Part shown: piece by piece, positions 18,025-26,340 of the stretch | How the letters are laid out: each line of letters begins with the position of its first letter | How positions within the stretch are numbered: the stretch's first letter is position 1 | Assembly (NCBI GenBank): GCA_023957215.1 | Contig: JAMLHH010000020.1 | Span: 1 to 57,293 of the forward strand | Direction: 5' to 3' | DNA from: Chitinophagales bacterium | GTDB lineage: Bacteria; Bacteroidota; Bacteroidia; Chitinophagales; JADIYW01 | Length of the DNA stretch: 57,293 nucleotides | The notes under the pieces: generated by a model | What the model saw: the letters and a program-made list of their open reading frames with translations, nothing else | What the model was told of the DNA's origin: nothing | Database searches by the model: none | Made by a program: the position numbers and the translations under genes

Positions 18025-19014
18025 ATGAAAGAAATATTACAACAATTATATGCAGGTGAAATTCTTTTAGAAGAACAAATTTACCAACTGATGAACCAGA
18101 TTGGTGAGGGTGTGTTTTCCGACATCGAAGTAGCCGCTTTTTTATCTGCTCTAAATATGCGCTCGATTGGTGTAGGTGAACTACGGGGCTTGCGAAGAGC
18201 CATGTTGGATTTGTGCCCTTCTATTGATTTTAATGGCATAAAAACCATAGATATGTGCGGTACAGGCGGTGATGGGAAAAACACTTTTAACATTTCTACT
18301 CTATCCGCTTTTGTAGTCGCAGGCGCAGATATTCCTGTCACCAAACATGGCAATTACGCCGTTTCATCCGGTTGTGGGTCATCTAATGTTCTTGAATCTT
18401 TAGGAGTCAAGTTTACTAATGACAAAGATATCCTCAAAAAACAGTTAGAAAAAGCCCATATCACTATTTTACACGCTCCGCTTTTTCACCCATCCATGAA
18501 ATATGTCGCACCTACCCGTAAAGCAATGCGTGTCAAAACGGTATTTAATATTTTGGGACCTTTGACCAATCCTTGTCATCCGGCAGTACAGGTGGCAGGT
18601 GTTTATAATATGGAAGTAGGCAGGTTATATTATTATCTTTTACAAAGCAGTGCTGAAAGATTTGCTGTCGTCCACGCTTTAGACGGATATGATGAAATAT
18701 CGTTGACCGGAGATGTGAAAGTCTTTTCAGACAAGGGAGAAAAATGCTTTTCACCTTCGGATATAGGTTTAAGAAAAAATCATGCCCATGAGATTGCCAT
18801 ACATGGTAGTGTGGATGATGCAAAAAATATATTCTTGGATATTATTCAAGGTGGAGGCACTGATGCCCAACGAAATGTCGTTTTGGCAAATGCAGGATTG
18901 GGTATTTCTACTTTCAAAAATATTGCGCTGGAAGAAGGAATAGCACTTGCCGCAGAAAGTATTGACAGTGGAAATGCAATGAACTGTTTGAAAAACTTAT
19001 TCGACACACAATAA
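18025..19014 (+). CDS. trpD: Anthranilate phosphoribosyltransferase
   Basis: TrpD joins anthranilate to PRPP, the second committed step toward tryptophan. Motifs are the PRPP loop CGTGGDGKNTFN near residue 78, and TKHGNYAVSSGCGSSNVLE near residue 106. The 329-residue length is usual. It starts immediately after trpG and is the last gene here: trpC, trpF, trpB and trpA are not in the window, and a terminator follows. The rest of the pathway must lie elsewhere. Confidence 0.97.
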   Translation: MKEILQQLYAGEILLEEQIYQLMNQIGEGVFSDIEVAAFLSALNMRSIGVGELRGLRRAMLDLCPSIDFNGIKTIDMCGTGGDGKNTFNISTLSAFVVAGADIPVTKHGNYAVSSGCGSSNVLESLGVKFTNDKDILKKQLEKAHITILHAPLFHPSMKYVAPTRKAMRVKTVFNILGPLTNPCHPAVQVAGVYNMEVGRLYYYLLQSSAERFAVVHALDGYDEISLTGDVKVFSDKGEKCFSPSDIGLRKNHAHEIAIHGSVDDAKNIFLDIIQGGGTDAQRNVVLANAGLGISTFKNIALEEGIALAAESIDSGNAMNCLKNLFDTQ

Positions 19015-19020
19015 ATAACA

Positions 19021-19046
19021 AAGGCTACTATTTCCAGTAGCCTTTT
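19021..19046 (+). terminator. Terminator after trpD, shared with trxA
   Basis: AAGGCTACT (19021-19029) pairs with AGTAGCCTT (19036-19044) around a six-base loop, followed by TT. It lies between the convergent trpD and trxA genes and could stop transcripts from both sides, although the T run on the minus side is weak. Confidence 0.75.
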
Positions 19047-19067
19047 ATTTATGAACTTAAAAAACTA

Positions 19068-19385
19068 TTACAGCAAACTATTGAGTTTGTCTGCTAACAC
19101 ATTTTTCGGAACTGCACCTACCACTCTATCTACCAATTCTCCATCTTTGAAGAACAAAAGTGTAGGAATACTTCTGATACCATATTGAGCAGCTACTTCA
19201 CCGTGATCGTCCACATTACATTTACCGACCAAAGCTTTGTCTTTATACTCTCCGGCGATTTCTTCTACTATTGGTCCGACCATGCGACAAGGACCACACC
19301 ATTCTGCCCAAAAGTCCACCAAAGCTACTTTTTTACTGTCCAATACTTCTGATTGGAAATTGTTAGTTGTGATTTCTAATGCCAT
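19068..19385 (-). CDS. trxA: Thioredoxin
   Basis: The 105-residue protein is a classic cytoplasmic thioredoxin that reduces disulfides with electrons from thioredoxin reductase. The redox site WCGPCR is at residues 28-33, and the cis-proline loop is in IRSIPTLLFFKDG. There is no signal peptide. It stands alone, 36 bp downstream of the DUF721 gene on the same strand, and faces trpD across a terminator. Confidence 0.97.
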   Translation of the reverse strand: MALEITTNNFQSEVLDSKKVALVDFWAEWCGPCRMVGPIVEEIAGEYKDKALVGKCNVDDHGEVAAQYGIRSIPTLLFFKDGELVDRVVGAVPKNVLADKLNSLL

Positions 19386-19421
19386 AATAAAATTGTTTTA
19401 TCTTGTTTTTAATACTTTTTC

Positions 19422-19739
19422 TTATCGTAACAACAATTTATGTACAATGGTTGCACCTAAATTGTCATTTATTGTCTCTAATATCGAATTTGATGCCATT
19501 TGTAAATTTTGTCTAAATGGAGCACTATTGACATGGACACTTAGAATCCCGTTGCTAAATTCTGCCTTTATGACATCCTTTCTAAAAGACAAGGGTAGAG
19601 ATTGGATAAATCCTTCCACTACTCTGTGTGCCTGTATTTTTTTGTCTAATTTATTTTCTTTCAAATAAACACCCATTGCATCTGCAATAGAAATACTCTT
19701 GCCAAATTTTGAGTCTATATTTTTACTTTTGGACACCAT
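19422..19739 (-). CDS. DUF721 (DciA-like) protein
   Basis: The 105-residue product matches the DUF721 pattern: an N-terminal helix (ISIADAMGVYLKENKL), then a compact alpha/beta domain with IKAEFSNGILSVHVNSAPFRQNL, which corresponds to the family's G.L.v.v.s..w...L motif. DciA proteins of this family load the replicative helicase in many bacteria. Its first 17 bases overlap the 3' end of recF, a neighbourhood common in bacteria where DUF721 follows recF near dnaN/gyrB. That context supports a replication role, but the family match rests on weak motifs. Confidence 0.75.
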   Translation of the reverse strand: MVSKSKNIDSKFGKSISIADAMGVYLKENKLDKKIQAHRVVEGFIQSLPLSFRKDVIKAEFSNGILSVHVNSAPFRQNLQMASNSILETINDNLGATIVHKLLLR

Positions 19740-20835
19740 TGTTTTTCACCGTAAATATTTCAAATTTTTCTACGCTTTTTGTCATAATATCTTCAACTCT
19801 TTCCCGATGTGTGTCGCTGATAAACACTTGCCCACAAAAATCTTGATTGAGTATATCAAACAACCTTAAAATTCTTTGACCATCAAATTTGTCAAAAATA
19901 TCATCCAAGAGTAAGATAGGCAATATTTTTTTGTATTGTGTCAAAATTGAAAATAATGCCAACTTGATAGAAACAATATACGTCTTTTGTTGACCTTGCG
20001 AACCTATCTTTTTCAGTGGAAAATCATTGAGTAAAAATTCTAAATCATCTAAATGTATGCCTTTTGTCGTTCGTTGTAAAAGAATATCTTTTTCTCTGTT
20101 TTGTAGCAAAAGTCGTTTGACATCATCGTCTTGCAAGTGAGAAGTATAAACAACACTCATTTTTTCTTTTTCATCACAGATATGATTGTATATTTTATCA
20201 AATTCTATTGAGAAATTATCTATAAAAGTCTGTCTGGCTCTATAAATTTCAGTCCCCAAAGCTGACAACATAGTATCTATTGTATCCAATAAATCATCTT
20301 GTCGTCTCCCCGATTCGAATATTTGTTTGAGTAATGCATTTCTATTAGAAAGGACTTTATTATATTCGACGAGATTTTCAAGGTAAGCGATATCAGCCTG
20401 ACATAAAATATTGTCTATCATTTTTCTTCTTTTATCACTACTTCCCAAGATAATTTGATTATCGTCCGGTGCCAACATCAATACCGGAAACTTACCCACA
20501 TATTGTATCTGACTATCCTCTTTGACACGATTAATAGTTATCTCCTTGCGTTTTCTTTTTTCGACATTGATTTCTATATGATATTTACTTTCGTTTTTCC
20601 GAATATTGGTTATAAGTGAAATTTTTTCGCTTCCTTCCCTAAAATTGTATTGTTCGGTGGCATTGAAATAGCTTTTAGAAGTACATAAATAATAGATAGC
20701 ATCCAATAGATTGGTCTTTCCGACACCATTTTCACCCACAAAACAGATAAAATTTGCATTAAAATCAATACTTAATTCGGGATAGTTTTTAAAATTTAGA
20801 ATCTTTAACTGCTCTATGAAAAAGGAATCGTTCAC
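19723..20835 (-). CDS. recF: DNA replication and repair protein RecF
   Basis: RecF is an SMC-like ATPase that helps load RecA at single-strand gaps. The Walker A motif GENGVGKTN is near residue 33 and an ABC-type signature lies in the segment KKIGSQGQQKT; the Walker B stretch is ILLLDDIFDKFD. I start at the GTG at 20835 (VNDSFFIEQLKILNFKNY), which places the first strand where RecF proteins begin. A TTG at 20871 would add twelve residues that do not look native. It overlaps the DUF721 gene by 17 bases, so the two are translationally coupled. Confidence 0.95.
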   Translation of the reverse strand: MNDSFFIEQLKILNFKNYPELSIDFNANFICFVGENGVGKTNLLDAIYYLCTSKSYFNATEQYNFREGSEKISLITNIRKNESKYHIEINVEKRKRKEITINRVKEDSQIQYVGKFPVLMLAPDDNQIILGSSDKRRKMIDNILCQADIAYLENLVEYNKVLSNRNALLKQIFESGRRQDDLLDTIDTMLSALGTEIYRARQTFIDNFSIEFDKIYNHICDEKEKMSVVYTSHLQDDDVKRLLLQNREKDILLQRTTKGIHLDDLEFLLNDFPLKKIGSQGQQKTYIVSIKLALFSILTQYKKILPILLLDDIFDKFDGQRILRLFDILNQDFCGQVFISDTHRERVEDIMTKSVEKFEIFTVKNNGVQK

Positions 20836-20871
20836 CTTGCGAATATACCAATTTAGTATTACAAGAGACAA

Positions 20872-20902
20872 ATAAAAAACAGGCTGCCCATTGGGCAGCC
20901 TG
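20872..20902 (-). terminator. Intrinsic terminator of the SGNH hydrolase gene
   Basis: CAGGCTGCCC (20880-20889) and GGGCAGCCTG (20893-20902) form a perfect 10-bp stem with a 3-base loop. On the minus strand it is followed by six T (20874-20879). It ends the transcript of the gene at 20927-22648, before recF. Confidence 0.9.
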
Positions 20903-20926
20903 CATCAATTATCTTAGATAATTTGA

Positions 20927-22648
20927 TTATCGTTGTACAATGATATTGGCAGTTCTCACATTTTCGCCATCTGTCATTGTCAAATTGTATAGTCCTACCG
21001 GCAAATCTCCGATAGAGATATTGCTTCTAATCAAATTTCTTTGGCTGATATCTTGAGTTTTTACTACACTACCAAGCATATCAGTAATAGATACATGTAC
21101 TTTAGACTTTGCAAATTCGGTCGGAATATCAAAATTGACAATATCACTCGCAGGATTGGGATAAATGGTCAATTGTTTTACACTTGCATTTATAATTCCA
21201 GTCTGAACATCAGGAACTTCAGACATTTTCAAACTTAAAGTCGGAGTATAGTATTCATCTTCTTTATTACTTCCTGTATAAGTATTAAAAAATCTCTTGT
21301 TCCCGGGGTTAGCTCCTACTTTAAGACTCACTCTAAATTGAACTCTTTTTGCAGTTTCCAAAACATCTAAAACTTCTCGGGACAAATCCACTCTAAATTT
21401 ATAGTCCTCATCTATGGGTCTTCCGATAAGACAACCCACGGTGGTAAAGTCAGCCGGAGCATAATAATCTTCCGCTTCAATATTAGAAGAACTACCAAAA
21501 TGATCAACAGCCATTTCCACTATAATTTCATCTCTGACATTATCGTCGGCACGGATTTTCTTACCATCTTTTCTGGTAATAAACAATGCGCCTTTTTCAA
21601 TACTGACATTTTCAGGAAAATTATCGGTATTGAAAGTAAATAGAGTTGCATAATTGTCATTGTCTATCTTCCCGACAATACCGTCTCCACCTTGTTTGAC
21701 TTCACCTTTATCACTCACCCAACCATCTTTGTTTCCATCAGAATGGAATGAATAATTCATATCCTGCATAAAATAGCTACCGATATAATTTTTTATCATG
21801 TTATGAGCAATAAATCTATAACCTGTCTCATTGAAGTGAAAAGCATCTAAACCACCCAATCCCATATAATTAGGGTGTGTTGGATATCTCGGATCACCAA
21901 AAGGTAAGGGAACTGATTTGGGCGGAAAAGTTCCATAAGGAGGATATATAGATGGTGTCGGATAACCACCATAATAGTGTGAAACACCTATATTATTGAT
22001 AAAATGTATATTAGGAGAGTTTTTATATCTCGGATAATTCATTCTGTACTCTTCAAAGTATCTCAATGCTTCATCTACCATATCTGGTGGAGCAAAGCCA
22101 AACTTTTCCCATTGACTATAGTATGGATTCCAATCTTTCCCATCCATCGTTTCAGCAAAGTTTGGATAATCATAACTGCCAATAACAATCTGCGCCTTAG
22201 GTCTCAACGAAAGAATCGTATCAATAATGGCATCCGTATATCCAAGCATTGCATCCGCATAAGGGAGTAAAATATCCGCAGGTTGGTCTCTTCTCCATTT
22301 CCAGACTACGTCATTACCACCAATAAAAATGACGAAGATTTCTACATCCGGCATTTGCTTGATTCTCCTTTTTATCAAATCTATCCATCCATCAGATGCC
22401 CAAGTTTCTGCCTGCATACTAATCAAAGCCGTATAGTTCCCATCTTCCCAGACATCAGCAAAGCCACTTTGGTTCAGAGCCTCACGCATAGATTTGAAAC
22501 TCCACATAAAATGCGCCCAACTATCACCTACCAACATAATTTTTGTCGTCGGATTGGTCGGACATTCGCCTACTTGTGCATTTGAATAAGTCGGGGTCAA
22601 AAGAATCAGCCCTAAAAAAAGAGCTATTGAATAAAGCATTTTTCTCAT
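20927..22648 (-). CDS. Secreted SGNH/GDSL-family hydrolase with T9SS sorting domain
   Basis: The 573-residue protein has a signal peptide ending near residue 24 (SNAQV). The SGNH hydrolase domain covers about residues 35-290: block I is GDSW (GDSL in most relatives) with the catalytic serine, block III is GGND, and the catalytic Asp/His pair is in GLDAFHFNETGY. A middle beta domain (about 300-480) is of unknown type. The C-terminus is a T9SS type A sorting domain (IYPNPASDIVNFD... and GLYNLTM...NIIVQR). It probably removes acyl or acetyl groups from extracellular lipid or polysaccharide; the substrate cannot be told from sequence. A strong terminator follows. Confidence 0.9.
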   Translation of the reverse strand: MRKMLYSIALFLGLILLTPTYSNAQVGECPTNPTTKIMLVGDSWAHFMWSFKSMREALNQSGFADVWEDGNYTALISMQAETWASDGWIDLIKRRIKQMPDVEIFVIFIGGNDVVWKWRRDQPADILLPYADAMLGYTDAIIDTILSLRPKAQIVIGSYDYPNFAETMDGKDWNPYYSQWEKFGFAPPDMVDEALRYFEEYRMNYPRYKNSPNIHFINNIGVSHYYGGYPTPSIYPPYGTFPPKSVPLPFGDPRYPTHPNYMGLGGLDAFHFNETGYRFIAHNMIKNYIGSYFMQDMNYSFHSDGNKDGWVSDKGEVKQGGDGIVGKIDNDNYATLFTFNTDNFPENVSIEKGALFITRKDGKKIRADDNVRDEIIVEMAVDHFGSSSNIEAEDYYAPADFTTVGCLIGRPIDEDYKFRVDLSREVLDVLETAKRVQFRVSLKVGANPGNKRFFNTYTGSNKEDEYYTPTLSLKMSEVPDVQTGIINASVKQLTIYPNPASDIVNFDIPTEFAKSKVHVSITDMLGSVVKTQDISQRNLIRSNISIGDLPVGLYNLTMTDGENVRTANIIVQR

Positions 22649-22727
22649 TCGTGTTTAATTTAGGCATAAATCTAACTAAAAGCAGTTACATAAATACAAT
22701 AATATGAGAGAAAAAAATTCAAGTTTT

Positions 22728-23435
22728 TTATGCAAGATTGTGATAGACCGTTTGTACATCGTCATCTTGTTCTAAACTATCAACCAATTCCAAAACATCA
22801 TCCGTTTCTACCTCATTAAGTTCTTTCAAGAAATTAGGTATTCTTTGCAATTCGGAACTTAAAATATCTATTTTCTGATCCTCTAAAGCCTTCTGCATAT
22901 TACCAAAGTCTTCATAAGCTGTATAAATAATGATATTATCTTCTTCCGTTTCGATTTTATCCAAACCAAAATCTATCAATTCCAATTCTAATTCTTCAAT
23001 ATCGTTTCCGGTAGCTTTAAATCTAAAAACCCCCTTTCTATCGAAAATAAAATCATGCATATTGGAAGTTCCCAAGCTACCACCCTTTTTATTGAAAATA
23101 GCTCTGACATTGGCAACGGTTCTCGTAGGGTTGTCCGTTGCTGTTTCTATAATGACAGCCACTCCATGTGGGCCCATTCCCTCATAAACAATTTGGCTAT
23201 AATTTTTCTCATCTTTGGAAGAGGCTCTTTTGATAGCAGCTTCTATCCTATCCTTAGGCATATTGACACCTTTTGCATTTTGTACGGCTCTTCTCAAAGA
23301 CGGATTGTATTCAGGATCTGGCCCGCCTTCTTTCACTGCGATTGCAATTTCTCTTCCTGCACGGGTAAATTGTTTTGCCATTCTATCCCAACGTGCAAAT
23401 TTTGTTGCTTTTCTATATTCAAATGCTCTTCCCAT
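22728..23435 (-). CDS. yebC: YebC/PmpR family protein
   Basis: The 235-residue protein begins with the family hallmark MGRAFEYRKATKFARWDRMAKQF and contains MPKDRIEAAIKRAS and YEGMGPHGVAVIIE. YebC proteins act in the cytoplasm; members have been described as DNA-binding regulators and, for the YebC2/TACO1 group, as factors that help translation of proline stretches. The sequence does not say which applies here. It is monocistronic between the SGNH hydrolase and nuoN. Confidence 0.95.
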   Translation of the reverse strand: MGRAFEYRKATKFARWDRMAKQFTRAGREIAIAVKEGGPDPEYNPSLRRAVQNAKGVNMPKDRIEAAIKRASSKDEKNYSQIVYEGMGPHGVAVIIETATDNPTRTVANVRAIFNKKGGSLGTSNMHDFIFDRKGVFRFKATGNDIEELELELIDFGLDKIETEEDNIIIYTAYEDFGNMQKALEDQKIDILSSELQRIPNFLKELNEVETDDVLELVDSLEQDDDVQTVYHNLA

Positions 23436-23450
23436 ACTTTTATTTTAAAA

Positions 23451-23458
23451 CAAAAATA
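23451..23458 (-). promoter_or_regulatory. Candidate -7 box upstream of yebC
   Basis: On the minus strand TATTTTTG matches TAnnTTTG, 15 bases before the yebC ATG. No TTTG is visible at the -33 position. Confidence 0.3.
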
Positions 23459-23513
23459 GCAAATCTATTTTATATGAAATTGAATTTGGTTTCTAATCTG
23501 CTTTAGTATATCA

Positions 23514-24890
23514 CTAAAACAATCCCGTAAAATATTTTGGGGCCAAACCTATTACAAGTACGCCGATTGCACAAATCCATGCTACCACCGTATAAGATAA
23601 AGGTATCGCCGTAAACTGGTGAGTCTCATCTGATTTCAAACTCATGGACATAATGATTTTGAAATAATAATAAACAGATATAATACTTGTAATAATAGCC
23701 AAAATAGCTACATAAGTATATTGGTCATGGATGGTATCCAATAAAATCAAATATTTTCCCACAAAACCGGCTGTCGGTGGAATACCTGCCATCGACAGTA
23801 AAGCAATGGTCATGGCAATTGCCAAACCCGGACGCACATAAAACAAACCCCGGAAAGCATTCAAGCTATCACTACCTTTTACATGACTTACATAAATAAT
23901 GGCTGCAAATGCTGCAATATTTGCTACAACGTATCCGGTAGCATAATAAAACAATGTTCCGGCTGACGTAAATTCTGTTGCCACTATTGCCAAAAGTAAA
24001 AATCCTGCATGCGAAATACCTGAAAATGCCAAAATACGTTTTGCACTTATTTGTTTCAATCCGGCAAGGCTGGCTATTAAGAAAGTGATGATAATCATAA
24101 ACACCAAAACCGGCTCTATCACTATCGAACTTGGTAATAAAGTATTTGCCAACAATCTAAATATCGCTCCAAATGCCGCAATTTTAGAAACAGTAATCAG
24201 TAAAGCTGTCACCAATGAAGGTGCGCCTGTATATACATCGGGTGCCCAAAAATGAAAAGGAGCAATAGAGGCTTTGAACAGCAATGTAAAAAGTAAGAGA
24301 AGTACTCCCGTTATCAGAAAAATATCTGCCTGTTTTCCTTGTATGAGTTCTTGAATCTTATTGATATCAAAAGAACCGGTCAATCCGTAAATCAGCGTAA
24401 TGCCAAGTAGCATAAATCCACTCATAAAAGCTCCCATCAAGAAGTATTTCAGTCCGGCCTCAGTGGATGCAACATTGTTTCTATTGCTTGCCGCCAAAAC
24501 ATATAAGGATACAGATAAAATTTCAAGACCAATAAATAGAGTAACCAAATTACCATAAGATAACATCAGTAAAGCACCTGACAACGTGAATATAATTAGC
24601 GAGACATAATCTGTAATCTTATGACTTTCAGATTCAAAAAAGTTATCAGCCAAAAACGCCAAAAGACCCGTCACTACTAATAACAAAGAAGAAAATGCAA
24701 CAGAAACTCTATTGATATAAATCATATCGTTGTAAAAACCTTGATCTACATTCCAGTATGTAGCAATATTGTAAACTGCCAAGCATAGAAGAACTAAAGT
24801 AGAAAATTTAGCAACAATCTTACGCAGATTGAGCATATCCAAAATCATGGCTAAAAGACCGAGAGCAGTAGTAATTATAATTGTTCCCAC
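23514..24890 (-). CDS. nuoN: NADH-quinone oxidoreductase subunit N
   Basis: NuoN is one of three antiporter-like proton-pumping subunits in the membrane arm of complex I. The 458-residue product is hydrophobic throughout, with about 14 predicted helices. The proton-channel region LKASIAPFHFWAPDVYTGAPS is present near residues 205-225, with a lysine and a histidine in the expected places. It is the last gene of the 14-gene nuo operon, 10 bp after nuoM. No strong terminator follows before yebC. Confidence 0.95.
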   Translation of the reverse strand: MGTIIITTALGLLAMILDMLNLRKIVAKFSTLVLLCLAVYNIATYWNVDQGFYNDMIYINRVSVAFSSLLLVVTGLLAFLADNFFESESHKITDYVSLIIFTLSGALLMLSYGNLVTLFIGLEILSVSLYVLAASNRNNVASTEAGLKYFLMGAFMSGFMLLGITLIYGLTGSFDINKIQELIQGKQADIFLITGVLLLLFTLLFKASIAPFHFWAPDVYTGAPSLVTALLITVSKIAAFGAIFRLLANTLLPSSIVIEPVLVFMIIITFLIASLAGLKQISAKRILAFSGISHAGFLLLAIVATEFTSAGTLFYYATGYVVANIAAFAAIIYVSHVKGSDSLNAFRGLFYVRPGLAIAMTIALLSMAGIPPTAGFVGKYLILLDTIHDQYTYVAILAIITSIISVYYYFKIIMSMSLKSDETHQFTAIPLSYTVVAWICAIGVLVIGLAPKYFTGLF

Positions 24891-24900
24891 GAGATATTTT

Positions 24901-26340
24901 TTATATTGATGCTAATTGGATAATCTGATTAATAACAGGTTCTACTAATCTAATAATCGGCATCGGATAGACACCAAAGAAAAGAACCATAAATATAATA
25001 GGTATAAAAGTCAAATGTTCTGACAAAGTCAAATCATGAAATTCCTGCGTGACCGTATTGCTATTGCCCAACAGGGTACGTTGAAACATTCTCAATAAAT
25101 AGACGGCTGCCAAAATTACTGTTGTTCCTGCAAGAACCGCTAAAGCAGCGTTGTATTGCCAAACTGAAAACAGCAACATAAATTCACCCACAAAAGCATT
25201 GGTCAAAGGCAAACTCAACCCGGCCAATACCAAGATAAAAAGATAGGTAGAGAACCAAGGTGCTTTTTCTCTAATACCACCCAAAGCACTGATGTCTATT
25301 GTACCCGTTCTCCTCAAAACGATTTCGGCAGCAAAAAACAAACCTACTACGTTGACACCGTGTGCTATCATTTGTACTGATGCACCTATCAATCCCATAC
25401 TCGTAATCGTAAAGATACCGGCAACTATTAAACCTACGTGTCCAAGTGATGAATAAGCCAAAAGTCGTTTAAAGTTATTTTGTTGAATAGCTATCCATGC
25501 ACCATATACCACACCTATCACACCAAGTGTGATAATGATAGGTGTATATTGAGCAATCGCAAAAGGAACTACCGGTAAAAGCCATCTGATAAATCCATAC
25601 AAACCCATCTTTAACATCAGACTGGATAAGAGCATCGTACCTTGAGTCGGTGCTGCCGTATAAGTATCAGCCTGCCATGTGTGTAAAGGAACAATAGGTA
25701 TTTTAATAGCGAAGGCCAAAAAGAAACCAAAGAAAATAAGTGTTTGACTCCAATTTGTCAGACTCAGTGAATGAATATCATGTACACTTGAACTACCTGC
25801 CACCAAAGTCAAAACGATGACGGATATCAACATGAATAAGCTACCCACTAAAGCATATACAAAAAACTTGAAAGTAATTTCCCTGCTATAATCAGTTCCC
25901 CAAAGTGCAGCAATGAAGTAAATAGGTATCAATACCATTTCCCAGAAAATATAGAATATCAGGGCATCTGCCGCCATAAATACACCATTCAATGCACCTT
26001 GCATCACCAAAATCAGTGTATAAAGGGCTTTGATATTTTTTTGTGTGCTTCCTGCGCCGGATAAAATGATGATAGGAGTCAAAATATTCGTCAATAATAA
26101 CATCAGAAGTGAAAGGCCGTCAATCTCTAAACTAAAAGATATATTGGGTACTTCTAACCACGGTGTACTAAATATCAAACCTGCTGCACTTCCTTGAACG
26201 AAATGAAAATAAGTATAAATACTATATAAAAATGTCAATATGGAAGCACCAAGTGCAATTTGTTTAGTAATCTTATTTGACAACAAAAGTGTCAACAACG
26301 CACCTAAAAAGGGTAATATGAGTAATATAATCGCTGTCAT
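24901..26340 (-). CDS. nuoM: NADH-quinone oxidoreductase subunit M
   Basis: NuoM is a proton-translocating membrane subunit of complex I. The 479-residue product shows the family helix with the key glutamate in FYIFWEMVLIPIYFI (near residue 130) and the broken-helix segment KIPIVPLHTWQADTYTAAP near residue 215, with channel lysine and histidine. Its ATG is immediately next to the nuoL stop. Confidence 0.96.
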   Translation of the reverse strand: MTAIILLILPFLGALLTLLLSNKITKQIALGASILTFLYSIYTYFHFVQGSAAGLIFSTPWLEVPNISFSLEIDGLSLLMLLLTNILTPIIILSGAGSTQKNIKALYTLILVMQGALNGVFMAADALIFYIFWEMVLIPIYFIAALWGTDYSREITFKFFVYALVGSLFMLISVIVLTLVAGSSSVHDIHSLSLTNWSQTLIFFGFFLAFAIKIPIVPLHTWQADTYTAAPTQGTMLLSSLMLKMGLYGFIRWLLPVVPFAIAQYTPIIITLGVIGVVYGAWIAIQQNNFKRLLAYSSLGHVGLIVAGIFTITSMGLIGASVQMIAHGVNVVGLFFAAEIVLRRTGTIDISALGGIREKAPWFSTYLFILVLAGLSLPLTNAFVGEFMLLFSVWQYNAALAVLAGTTVILAAVYLLRMFQRTLLGNSNTVTQEFHDLTLSEHLTFIPIIFMVLFFGVYPMPIIRLVEPVINQIIQLASI

